A program made the translations under genes and the position numbers. DNA of 5,976 bases from Deltaproteobacteria bacterium (lineage in GTDB: Bacteria > Desulfobacterota_B > Binatia > UBA9968), in NCBI GenBank assembly GCA_016193385.1, contig JACPSF010000229.1, positions 5,287 to 11,262 of the forward strand. The letters are read 5' to 3'. Positions 1 to 5,820 of this stretch are shown piece after piece. Below the pieces are notes generated by a model that worked only from the letters and a program-made list of their open reading frames with translations, did not search any database and was not told the DNA's origin. How positions within the stretch are numbered: position 1 is the first letter of the stretch; each line of letters begins with the position of its first letter.

Positions 1-15
1 GAACGGCGGGCAACT

Positions 16-1155
16 CTATTCCCCCCGCACGCCCCGGCTTTGCTGATCGACCTGGCGAGCGATGATGGTTTTGCGCTTTTCACCGAGTGCGTTCAGAAGC
101 TGGTCGAAGGATGCCGCGAAAGCAGCCACCCCATCGGTTTGCAGCTTCTCCGTGACCGCCTCCAGATCAATGCCAAGCTCCTTGAGCCGTGCCAGGCTGG
201 ACCAGGCCTCCTGCCAATTCTCCTGGACCGCAGCCCGGCTCACCTCGCCATGGTCACGAAACGCGTCCAGCGTGGCCGGAGGCAAGGTGTTGACCGTGTC
301 CGGCCCGATCAGACCCTCAACGTAGAGAACGTCGGAATAGGCCGGATTCTTTGTTCCCGTACTGGCCCAAAGCGGTCGTTGGACCCGGGCTCCCCTGCGC
401 CGCAGAGGGGAAAAGGCTTCGCCGTCGAAGATCTCGCGGAAGCGCCGATAGACCAGCTTGGCGTTGGCGATCGCGACCTTGCCCTGCAGCGCTAGGGCTT
501 GGGGAGTCCCGATGGCTACGAGCCCGTGGTCGACAACTGTATCGACGCGGCTGACAAAGAATGAGGCCACCGAGGCGACATTCTCGGGTGTGGCACAACG
601 TCGCAAGCCTCTTAGGTAAGCCTGGGCTACTGCCTCGTAATGACCTAAGGAAAACATGAGCGTGATGTTGATGTTGGTTCCTTCCGCGATCAGCGCTTCT
701 ACGGCCGGAATACCTTCGGGGGTTCCCGGCACCTTGATCATGACATTAGGCCGGGCTACCGCTTTCCACAGCCGCCTGACTTCGCCCAGGGTCCCTTCGG
801 TGTCGTGCGCCAGGTGGGGAGAGGCCTCGAAGCTGACGAAACCGTCGGCTCCTCCGGTTTCGTCATACACCGGTCTTAGGACATCGGCGGCCATCTGGAT
901 ATCCTCGATGGCCAAGAGTTCATAAAGCGTGCGCGCTTCCGCCCGGGGATGGTCGGAAAGAATCGCCTCCAGCCGGTCATCGTAGTCTGCGGTCCCGGCG
1001 ATCGCCTTCTCGAAGATCGTCGGATTACTAGTCACGCCGCTGAGGCCATCCGCTTCCACCATCCGGCGCAGCGCGCCGCTGGTGATCAGGCTTCGCTGAA
1101 CGTAGTCGAGCCAAACGGACTGGCCGAATTTTCGTAGCGCTTGCAGTCGGCTCAC
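16..1155 (-). CDS. tal: Transaldolase (bacterial ~370-residue subfamily)
   Basis: Transaldolase moves a dihydroxyacetone unit between sugar phosphates (sedoheptulose-7-P + glyceraldehyde-3-P to erythrose-4-P + fructose-6-P) in the cytosolic non-oxidative pentose phosphate pathway. The 379-residue protein carries the family signatures in order: WLDY (Asp17), TSNPTIFEKAI (41-51), VSFEASP with Glu110 (107-113), VMIKVPGT with the Schiff-base lysine Lys141, NINITLMFS (161-169), SRVDT (202-206) and the ASTGTKNPAYSD block (264-275). Length matches the longer single-domain subfamily; there is no fused glucose-6-phosphate isomerase domain, since the frame stops cleanly at TAG (16-18). The start is GTG at 1155, chosen because the N-terminus aligns with the family and an AAGGGGG Shine-Dalgarno lies about 8 bases upstream. 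A strong promoter at 1207-1235 gives a leader of roughly 45 bases. It is divergent from the CNNM-type gene and no operon partner is visible inside the window. Family assignment is secure; subfamily naming is from recall. Confidence 0.96.
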   Translation of the reverse strand: MSRLQALRKFGQSVWLDYVQRSLITSGALRRMVEADGLSGVTSNPTIFEKAIAGTADYDDRLEAILSDHPRAEARTLYELLAIEDIQMAADVLRPVYDETGGADGFVSFEASPHLAHDTEGTLGEVRRLWKAVARPNVMIKVPGTPEGIPAVEALIAEGTNINITLMFSLGHYEAVAQAYLRGLRRCATPENVASVASFFVSRVDTVVDHGLVAIGTPQALALQGKVAIANAKLVYRRFREIFDGEAFSPLRRRGARVQRPLWASTGTKNPAYSDVLYVEGLIGPDTVNTLPPATLDAFRDHGEVSRAAVQENWQEAWSSLARLKELGIDLEAVTEKLQTDGVAAFAASFDQLLNALGEKRKTIIARQVDQQSRGVRGE

Positions 1156-1206
1156 GTTTTTTTCCCCCTTTCCTCTGGTGGGGAGTCGCTAGGACCCATA
1201 TTATTT

Positions 1207-1235
1207 ATTATAGTCCTTGATATCGCTCGTGTCGA
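1207..1235 (-). promoter_or_regulatory. Predicted sigma70-type promoter of tal
   Basis: Read on the minus strand, TCGACA (1230-1235, five of six matches to TTGACA) is followed by 17 bases and a perfect TATAAT (1207-1212). Transcription would start near 1200, about 45 bases before the tal GTG, leaving room for the AAGGGGG ribosome binding site. This is the best promoter match in the window. Prediction only. Confidence 0.7.
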
Positions 1236-1658
1236 TGAGCTTTTCCCGATTCCGTTGGCGCTGTTTTTTTGCTCGCTCTACGAACCCACGATCTTGCGCT
1301 TGCGCAATTCGTTGCCGCACTTTTTGATCCTTTGAGCGAAGGGGGGCATGGGTCCCACTCCTGTAAACGAAAACCACGGGTATTTGCGCCCCTGCAGGCA
1401 GCCAGCTTCTAAATGGTCGGAGATGGCCGGTTGATTGCCGAATTGCCTCGCCTATGCTAGATGTACTCAGCAATGGATGATAGTGGGCCAGGAGGGTCCC
1501 CAAGCGGGGATTGGCTCTTTCCGTGCGGTCCTTTGGCGAAAGCTGGCTTAACCGGCGCCGATTTCCCTTACAAAACATATCGGGTTCGCTTTCTCCCGCT
1601 TCCGCGCAGCGCTAACAGGCGCCTTCGACTTCCTGTCTCGTCCAGCCTTGCGTAATTT
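1236..1658. other. Intergenic region between divergent tal and CNNM-type gene
   Basis: This stretch of about 420 bases must hold the 5' regulatory region of the plus-strand membrane-protein gene. I see no tRNA, no other RNA gene and no convincing coding frame. A 125-codon minus-strand open frame (1201-1578) crosses it, but it has no recognisable family motif, a biased Arg/Gln-rich tail, and runs over the near-consensus tal promoter, so I do not call it. A 64-codon plus-strand frame ending at 1655 is likewise unsupported. An 8-base inverted pair, GGACCCAT (1192-1199) and ATGGGTCC (1348-1355), is present but could be chance. Confidence 0.5.
1431..1458 (+). promoter_or_regulatory. Weak candidate promoter for the CNNM-type gene
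   Basis: TTGATT (1431-1436), a 16-base spacer and TATGCT (1453-1458) each match the sigma70 consensus at four of six positions. The implied leader of nearly 200 bases is long, and no better candidate stands out nearer the start codon. Treat as tentative. Confidence 0.22.
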
Positions 1659-2924
1659 ATGGATTTTGTTGTCGTCATTGTCTGCATCGTGGCGTCAGCT
1701 GCCTTTTCCGCCATTGAAATCGCCTTTTTCTCCATCAGTGAGTTGAAGCTTCGGGCGTTGGCGGAGACAGGCCACGGGGGAGCCAGAATGGGGCTTCGCC
1801 TCAGGGCAAATCCCCAGCGCCTTCTCTCCACGGTTCTTATCGGGAACAACGTGGCCAACATTGCTGCCGCCTCGCTGGTCACGCTCATCGCTCTGCGCCT
1901 CTTTGGCTCCGAGGCGGTCGCCTTGGCCACGGGGTTGCTGACGCTCCTTATCCTTATTTTCGGCGAGATCGTGCCGAAGACCCTTGCAGCCAGGCATGCT
2001 GCTGCGGTCGTGCAATGGCTGGCCTATCCGATTTACTGGTTTGAGAAGCTGCTCTGGCCCATCCTCTTCATCCTTGAGCCCCTGATCCTCAGACTGACGG
2101 GAGGTCGGGGTCTTGCCGTGCCGTTTGTCACCGAAGAGGAGCTCACGATGGCCCTGGAAGAAAGCGGAAGGGCTGGGGTCCTGGAAACGGATGAAGTGAA
2201 AATGATCAAGAACGTCTTCCAGCTCAACGATATCACCGCCGAAGACGCCATGACCCCGCGCATTTACATGTTTGCCCTCGATGGAGGTCTCACGCTCAGG
2301 GCTGCCAAGGAGCAGCTCTTCAGCTCGCAGTACTCCCGTATCCCGGTTTTTGACGGAAGCCTGGACAACATCACGGGAATTCTCTACAAAACCACGGCGC
2401 TCAAGGAGCTTGCGGAAGGCCGTTTTGATGTAAAGCTCGCCGACATCGCCAGCCCGCCGCTGTTCGTGCCATGCGGGAAGCCCGCTGACGACCTGATGAA
2501 GCAGTTCCAGCAGGAAAAGCGTCACATGGCCGTTGTGGTGAACGAGTTCGGCGGGGTTATGGGATTAGTGACGCTCGAGGATCTCCTGGAGGAGGTCGTG
2601 GGCGAGATCATGGATGAGACCGACATCACCGAGGAACTGATCAAGCGCATTGGGAAAAATCAGATTTTGGTGCACGGCCGCACCGAGGTGCGCCGGATCA
2701 ACGATTTCCTCAAGGTGGATTTGGGCGATGATGCGAACACGGTCAGCGGCCTGATTCAGGATCACCTGGGCCGTATCCCGGCCGTGGGCGAAGAAGTCCA
2801 CATCGGCCACTGCCGCTTGGTGGTCCATGAAGCCGACCCAAAATCGATCAAGAGCGTCGCGATCTTCAAAGAAGAGAAGACAGTTGTCCCCGCGGAATCT
2901 AAGCGGATAAGTCTTTCCGGTTAG
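1659..2924 (+). CDS. CNNM/CorC-type transporter (DUF21 + CBS pair + CorC_HlyC)
   Basis: An integral inner-membrane protein of the CNNM/CorB/MpfA group (often annotated 'hemolysin family protein'). Characterised members export Mg2+ or are needed for Mg2+ tolerance, with the cytosolic CBS pair binding nucleotide. In the 421-residue product, the DUF21 domain covers about 1-180, with hydrophobic segments near 3-25, 55-80, 84-105 and 115-146 and the conserved IGNNVANIAAASL (61-73) and FGEIVPKTLA (101-110) motifs. An acidic helical linker (157-190) leads into two CBS motifs (about 193-253 and 262-322; note VVVNEFGGVMGLVTLEDLLEE at 292-312) and a C-terminal CorC_HlyC domain (about 333-405). The length is normal for the family. 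The ATG start is forced: an in-frame TAA lies at 1653-1655 and any later start would cut into the first membrane helix. No clear Shine-Dalgarno precedes it. The gene stands alone and converges with the amidohydrolase gene. Substrate specificity cannot be read from sequence. Confidence 0.95.
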   Translation: MDFVVVIVCIVASAAFSAIEIAFFSISELKLRALAETGHGGARMGLRLRANPQRLLSTVLIGNNVANIAAASLVTLIALRLFGSEAVALATGLLTLLILIFGEIVPKTLAARHAAAVVQWLAYPIYWFEKLLWPILFILEPLILRLTGGRGLAVPFVTEEELTMALEESGRAGVLETDEVKMIKNVFQLNDITAEDAMTPRIYMFALDGGLTLRAAKEQLFSSQYSRIPVFDGSLDNITGILYKTTALKELAEGRFDVKLADIASPPLFVPCGKPADDLMKQFQQEKRHMAVVVNEFGGVMGLVTLEDLLEEVVGEIMDETDITEELIKRIGKNQILVHGRTEVRRINDFLKVDLGDDANTVSGLIQDHLGRIPAVGEEVHIGHCRLVVHEADPKSIKSVAIFKEEKTVVPAESKRISLSG

Positions 2925-2936
2925 TTCACAGACTTT

Positions 2937-4157
2937 TTAGGCCTGCCCCTCTGCTCCCTGGCCCGCCACTGTTTGCGCCCTTTTTTGCTTTTGCCAGTGC
3001 TGCCCGGCGATTTTCAAGGCCCGCGGTTCGGGCAGGTCCTTAAGGCCGAAAAACTCGATTGCGTTTCCGCTTAAGATCCTTTGCTTCTGGGTATCATTCA
3101 GGTCGCGGGCTTCGATAATATCCTTGACCGAATCGGGGAAGTGACAGTCCCAGTGGCAATAGTCGGAGGCATAGAGCACAGTGCCGGGGCCGGCCGCCCC
3201 GAGCACATGATCGAGGCCGCTCTCCTCGGACTCGCATGTGAGAACGACTTGGTTGCTCCGGATGATTTCGCTTGGCATACGCTTAAGCTCGGGCATCTGC
3301 GGCGCCAGTTTTTCCACGTGCTCGTCGAGCCGCTCCATCCAGAAAGGAAGCCAGCCCGCCCCTCCCTCCATGAAGCCCACTTTGAGGCGCGGATAGCGGC
3401 CGAACACCCCCTCTCCGATCATGTGCATCATGGCGATCATCAACTCGAATGGGAAGGCCGTTATGTGAACGTAGGCGTACTTAAAAAAACGCTCGCTCCC
3501 TGCCCCCATGACTCCGGAAACGCCAGGGACGCCATCGTGGCCGGTCTGGGGATGGACGCTGAGTGTGATGCCGATATCCTCAGCCGCCTCGTAGATGGGG
3601 TTAAACATGGGGTCGCCCATATTTCGACCATAGACATTGTTGGGTAGCATAATCGAAGTCGCTCCCGCCTTGGCCAGGAACTCCAGCTCCGGCAATGCGG
3701 CCTTTGGCGCTTGACATGGGATCAGACCCACCGCCCTGAGACGCTTCGGGTCAGCCGAGCAGTATTCCAGTAGCCACTCATTGACAGCGTGGCATAGAGC
3801 AGCCGCAAACTCGCCATTCATGAGACCGTTTACAGTGAGCGCGATCTGCGTCCCAAAAATCACAGCGACATCGATTCCTTCCAGGTCCATGTCCTTCAGG
3901 CGCTCGATCGGATCGATCATGCCCGGACGCGACTTGCGGGCCTTTTCAGTGAAAGGACCGGTCACTCCCGGCCCCGGCCCTTGGGAGGCTGACCAGATCC
4001 TTCCCTCCAGGAGGATGCGGGGATAACCCTGGTTATCCTTGATTCTGACGGGTGCCTGAGACCGCCATTTTTCCGGCAGGCGGGGTGCAAGATCCACATC
4101 CCCTTCATTAACGTGCCCATCGGCGTCGATGACCAATGTTCGGTCTAAATTCTCCAT
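2937..4157 (-). CDS. Amidohydrolase-2 family metal-dependent hydrolase/decarboxylase
   Basis: A 406-residue TIM-barrel enzyme of the amidohydrolase-2 family (ACMSD-like: hydrolases and non-oxidative decarboxylases acting on ring or carboxylic substrates through one divalent metal). The substrate is not recognisable. Seen in sequence: N-terminal IDADGHVNE with Asp13 and His15 in the place of the HxH of aminocarboxymuconate-semialdehyde decarboxylase; DPIERLKDMDLEGIDVAVIFG (82-102) typical of the family; SVHPQTGHD with His202; His231 in YVHITAFP; FMEGGAGWLPFWMERLDEH with Glu264; YASDYCHWD with the probable metal ligand Asp332; and a closing ILSGNAIEFFGL (361-372). Residues from about 384 form a Gln/Lys/Ala-rich tail without motif. 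The ATG at 4157 follows GGGAGGT with a 4-5 base spacer, supporting this start. No pathway genes sit beside it, so its role (aromatic catabolism is common for relatives) is only an inference. Confidence 0.92.
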   Translation of the reverse strand: MENLDRTLVIDADGHVNEGDVDLAPRLPEKWRSQAPVRIKDNQGYPRILLEGRIWSASQGPGPGVTGPFTEKARKSRPGMIDPIERLKDMDLEGIDVAVIFGTQIALTVNGLMNGEFAAALCHAVNEWLLEYCSADPKRLRAVGLIPCQAPKAALPELEFLAKAGATSIMLPNNVYGRNMGDPMFNPIYEAAEDIGITLSVHPQTGHDGVPGVSGVMGAGSERFFKYAYVHITAFPFELMIAMMHMIGEGVFGRYPRLKVGFMEGGAGWLPFWMERLDEHVEKLAPQMPELKRMPSEIIRSNQVVLTCESEESGLDHVLGAAGPGTVLYASDYCHWDCHFPDSVKDIIEARDLNDTQKQRILSGNAIEFFGLKDLPEPRALKIAGQHWQKQKRAQTVAGQGAEGQA

Positions 4158-4183
4158 GCGACCTCCCTAGGTTCGCCCGTTCA

Positions 4184-4210
4184 GTTATCAAGCGCCCAGC
4201 TAATTGTCAA
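4184..4210 (-). promoter_or_regulatory. Candidate promoter of the amidohydrolase gene
   Basis: On the minus strand a perfect TTGACA (4205-4210) is followed after 15 bases by GATAAC (4184-4189, four of six matches to TATAAT). The spacing is shorter than the ideal 17. A start near 4177 would give a leader of about 20 bases that still includes the GGGAGGT ribosome binding site. Prediction only. Confidence 0.42.
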
Positions 4211-4243
4211 ATTCCTGCACGGTGTTGAAAACCCCTGCTGACG

Positions 4244-4380
4244 GACCGGTCAAAAGGGCCCAGATAGAAGGCGTGCGAGAGACCTGCGTGCGGTCACCTG
4301 CCCGCGCCCCGGCAGGCGGGCGCACAGGCATAGCGGAGGCGTATTGACGTAGTGCGTTGACCTAAAGACCGCTGCCCCCT
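4244..4380 (+). repeat. Dispersed hairpin repeat, copy A
   Basis: A noncoding element of about 137 bases repeated in direct orientation at 5395-5528. Both copies begin with the palindrome GACCGGTC followed by an A-run, share the stretch AAGGCGTGCGAGA, have a 34-base identical core (4284-4317 here), then GCGGAGGCGTA, and end at a similar C-rich GCCCCCT. The core folds into CCTGCC/GGCAGG (4297-4302 with 4311-4316) around an 8-base loop. This copy keeps a 12-base right-hand segment (GGGCGCACAGGC, 4318-4329) missing from copy B, and lacks an 11-base left-hand segment present there. No coding frame or transposase is present. It sits between the vapC stop and the amidohydrolase promoter, where its hairpin could also limit read-through; that is inference. 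Confidence 0.85.
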
Positions 4381-4406
4381 TTTTCCCCCTATTGAGTCTA
4401 AGATGT

Positions 4407-4832
4407 TCATCGAGGAATGTCCTCTACCCAAAGCAGATGAGCCGACAAAGCACCTTTCTTGAGGGCGTTATGAAGCTTAGAGTCAGCCGTGACAACCCGG
4501 CATTGGTAGGCTATCGCGACAGCAAGATAGAGACTGTCATAGACCGTGCGATGCGCGCTGCACGCGATTTCCAGAGCTGCAGGAATCAGCGATTGAGAGG
4601 ATTCCACCTGGAGAGGCAGAGCCAGCAAGGCTTCGGTTGTGACTATGGCCTCTTTTCTGGATATCTGGCCTTTCCGAAAGCGCTTCCAGAGGACATTCCC
4701 AAACTCCGAAAAAATAAGATCCGGAACGCGCAGCGCGTACTCCCCTTCCAGGAGCCGGAGCGCCGCTTCACCGTGGATTTCCGGGAAAAACCACTTGATT
4801 GCAACGCTGGCGTCAACGACCAAGTCGCTCAT
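4407..4832 (-). CDS. vapC: VapC-type PIN-domain toxin ribonuclease
   Basis: The toxin of a type II toxin-antitoxin pair: a Mg2+-dependent endoribonuclease that typically cleaves tRNA or rRNA and is held inactive by its antitoxin. The 141-residue product is a full-length PIN domain with the four acidic catalytic positions in place: Asp7 (VVDASVAIKWF), Glu43 (FSEFGNVLWKR), Asp99 (TVYDSLYLAVA) and Asp117 (VVTADSKLHNAL). No damage is visible, so it should be active. The ATG at 4832 overlaps the last codon of the antitoxin gene in an ATGA (4829-4832), a classic arrangement for translational coupling with the antitoxin made first. Repeat copy A lies 26 bases beyond its stop. The RNA target cannot be deduced. 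VapC/FitB-like naming rests on motif recognition. Confidence 0.95.
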   Translation of the reverse strand: MSDLVVDASVAIKWFFPEIHGEAALRLLEGEYALRVPDLIFSEFGNVLWKRFRKGQISRKEAIVTTEALLALPLQVESSQSLIPAALEIACSAHRTVYDSLYLAVAIAYQCRVVTADSKLHNALKKGALSAHLLWVEDIPR

Positions 4833-5059
4833 CGCGTCCTGTCTCTCTGAATGAGCTCCGAACTATCGCGAAACGTGCGGCCGGCAAACATTTTGCGGAC
4901 CTGATCGACGGTCGCCCGCGCGGCCGCAGTATTCTGCTTCGCCGCGTGCTCTAGGATCTCCCTCAGCTCCTCTTGCAAGGAACGACGGTGCCGTCGAGCT
5001 CGAAGCTTTAATTTCCTGACGACCTTCGCATGAAGGTTCCTTACCAGGACTTGTCCCAT
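4829..5059 (-). CDS. vapB: VapB/FitA-like ribbon-helix-helix antitoxin
   Basis: The antitoxin partner of vapC: it should bind the PIN toxin with its C-terminus and the operon promoter with its N-terminal ribbon-helix-helix fold. The 76-residue protein has the family layout: MGQVLVRNL beta-strand (1-9), VVRKLKLRARRHRRSLQEELREILEHAA helices (13-40; RHxRSLxEELREIL is highly typical of FitA-like antitoxins), a linker, and a toxin-binding tail with MFAGRTFRDSSELIQRDR (57-74). The N-terminal half is strongly basic. The ATG at 5059 is preceded by GGAGGA with a 7-base spacer. It is the first gene of a two-gene operon and ends in a 4-base overlap with vapC. A promoter (5093-5121) and inverted-repeat operator (5074-5091) lie directly upstream, fitting autoregulation. 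Confidence 0.93.
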   Translation of the reverse strand: MGQVLVRNLHAKVVRKLKLRARRHRRSLQEELREILEHAAKQNTAAARATVDQVRKMFAGRTFRDSSELIQRDRTR

Positions 5060-5073
5060 GACAGATTCCTCCG

Positions 5074-5091
5074 TTGATCATGTGATATCAA
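5074..5091. promoter_or_regulatory. Candidate VapB operator (inverted repeat)
   Basis: TTGATC (5074-5079) and TATCAA (5086-5091) form an imperfect inverted repeat, five of six bases per arm, around ATGTGA; the region also contains the perfect palindromes TGATCA (5075-5080) and TGATATCA (5083-5090). It lies between the predicted -10 box and the vapB ribosome binding site, over the expected transcription start, which is where RHH antitoxins usually bind. Binding is inferred. Confidence 0.45.
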
Positions 5092-5092
5092 A

Positions 5093-5121
5093 ATGCTAGC
5101 ACAGAGCGTTAGGACATTCAA
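5093..5121 (-). promoter_or_regulatory. Predicted promoter of the vapBC operon
   Basis: On the minus strand TTGAAT (5116-5121) is separated by exactly 17 bases from TAGCAT (5093-5098), each matching the consensus at four of six positions, with a TGC just before the -10 that resembles an extended -10 element. Transcription would start near 5086, about 27 bases before the vapB ATG, inside the candidate operator. Confidence 0.55.
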
Positions 5122-5220
5122 TCTTCGGCGGACTGAGAGTTTACCGAACTCACTCATGTTTTGTTTTTGCGGGTCCGAACTCCGCCTTGTGCTCGCCCGC
5201 GCGGCGCAATCAAACGCCGG

Positions 5221-5316
5221 GTTAAGTTCGTGCTCCAACCCGATCGTGCCGGCAGCGGGATTCTTGCGCTTCGCCGCGAGGATGCGGTCAACAAGTTTGG
5301 TGATTGAAGCGTCGGC
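5221..5316 (-). pseudogene. Remnant of restriction-modification protein C-terminus
   Basis: Translation of the minus strand in the frame that reads through 5316 to 5221 gives ADASITKLVDRILAAK followed by RKNPAAGTIGLEHELN. This closely resembles the extreme C-terminal signature I recall from Eco57I/type IIG and related DNA methyltransferase-specificity proteins: a '..LVDRILAAKR.NP.ADTSALE.EID.LVY.LYGLT' ending. The match stops after LEHEL; the expected LVYxLYGLT does not follow, and the frame upstream toward repeat copy B has no family content or start codon. I read it as a truncated leftover of a larger gene removed by deletion, plausibly when the repeats or vapBC were rearranged. The frame itself stays open to 5041, crossing the vapBC promoter, but that part shows no family signal. 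Identification is from memory of the motif and is unverified. Confidence 0.5.
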
Positions 5317-5394
5317 AGGAGATGGGTTCGACGGGCTGGAGATTTTGGAGAGCGATCTATAAAACGAAGGCCCGGCCTGAGAAGCCTGTTTTCA

Positions 5395-5528
5395 GACCGG
5401 TCAAAAAGCTCCCAGATGGAAGGCGTGCGAGAAACCGGGGGCCTGTCTGCGTGCGGTCACCTGCCCGCGCCCCGGCAGGCAGAGCGGAGGCGTACTGACG
5501 CCGTTGGGCTACAGACTCCCGGCCCCCT
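5395..5528 (+). repeat. Dispersed hairpin repeat, copy B
   Basis: Second, directly oriented copy of the element at 4244-4380, starting 1151 bases downstream of copy A. It shares the GACCGGTC start, the 34-base identical core (5447-5480, with the CCTGCC/GGCAGG hairpin at 5460-5465 and 5474-5479) and the C-rich end. It retains an 11-base left segment containing GGGGGCCTGT before the core but lacks the 12-base right segment of copy A. It also contains a perfect small hairpin, GGCGT-ACTG-ACGCC (5489-5502), which is degraded in copy A. No open frame of substance lies inside. The two copies bracket the vapBC operon and the restriction-modification remnant. Confidence 0.85.
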
Positions 5529-5560
5529 ATCTTCTCCGTCGCAAATGGATCGCCTTCGAG

Positions 5561-5710
5561 ATGGACCACTCCTATCTGGCAGCTTCGGCTTTTAGGTCCG
5601 TCGACGAATTGAATCCGCAGGAAGCAAGGCAACTCTATTCGCATCTAATGGAACCTCCGTCTATGAGAAAAGCGTCCTACAGCGGACAGAAAAAGAGGAA
5701 AAGGCTCTGA
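5561..5710 (+). CDS. Doubtful small ORF, 49 codons, no recognised family
   Basis: An ATG at 5561 opens a 49-codon frame ending at TGA 5708-5710; the frame is also open upstream from a TTG at 5504 inside repeat copy B. The product begins MDHSYLAASAFRSVDEL, continues with a plausible amphipathic stretch NPQEARQLYSHLMEPP and ends in a Lys/Arg-rich tail. I recognise no family, there is no clear Shine-Dalgarno sequence, and codon third positions are not as GC-rich as in the firm genes. It could be a genuine small protein, a fragment of a gene displaced by the repeat, or noise; noise is the most likely. Confidence 0.18.
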   Translation: MDHSYLAASAFRSVDELNPQEARQLYSHLMEPPSMRKASYSGQKKRKRL

Positions 5711-5799
5711 CCTACCGCCTACCCAGAGCACCGAGGCCGGGGGAAGACCTGCGATTCTCGGACTGTTCTAGCCGTGTCTCCCCCCGCGGCCCCTTTGTG

Positions 5800-5820
5800 A
5801 AAAGATTCCTGACCCCTTTC
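5800..5820. repeat. REP-like motif (tentative)
   Basis: The stretch around AAAGATTCCTGACCCCTTT resembles short 'AAAAGGTTCCTGACCCCTTT' sequences that I recall recurring in bacterial intergenic DNA, often near REP-associated tyrosine transposases. Only one copy is in this window and no transposase gene is present, so the call rests on recall. The surrounding 266 bases (5711-5976) contain no supportable gene: a minus-strand frame is open from the window edge to about 5709 but has no family features. Confidence 0.28.

Noticed and set aside
1201..1578. 125-codon minus-strand open frame between tal and the CNNM-type gene
   Set aside because: No family motif, Arg/Gln-rich biased tail, poorly placed SD, and it runs over the near-consensus tal promoter at 1207-1235.
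1461..1655. 64-codon plus-strand frame ending 3 bases before the CNNM-type gene, possible leader peptide
   Set aside because: No SD, no recognisable content and no attenuator-like structure; it looks like chance in GC-rich DNA.
1695..2525. 276-codon minus-strand frame opposite the CNNM-type gene
   Set aside because: Shadow of a strongly supported gene; the translation is charged low-complexity with no domain.
3081..3647. 188-codon plus-strand frame opposite the amidohydrolase
   Set aside because: Antisense shadow; the amidohydrolase motifs are all on the other strand.
5319..5345. GGGTTCGAC resembling a tRNA T-loop
   Set aside because: The flanking bases do not form a T-stem and no acceptor or anticodon arm can be drawn.
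5093..5362. 89-codon plus-strand frame upstream of vapB
   Set aside because: Antisense to the R-M remnant and the vapBC promoter; the meaningful motif is on the minus strand.
4244..5528. CRISPR array
   Set aside because: Only two copies, about 135 bp long and more than 1 kb apart with genes between them; not CRISPR spacing or unit size.
9..5641. Shared GGCAACTCTATTC at 9-21 and 5629-5641
   Set aside because: A 13-base match at the two ends of the window looked like possible att sites, but it does not extend and such a match is reasonably likely by chance; the first copy overlaps the tal stop.
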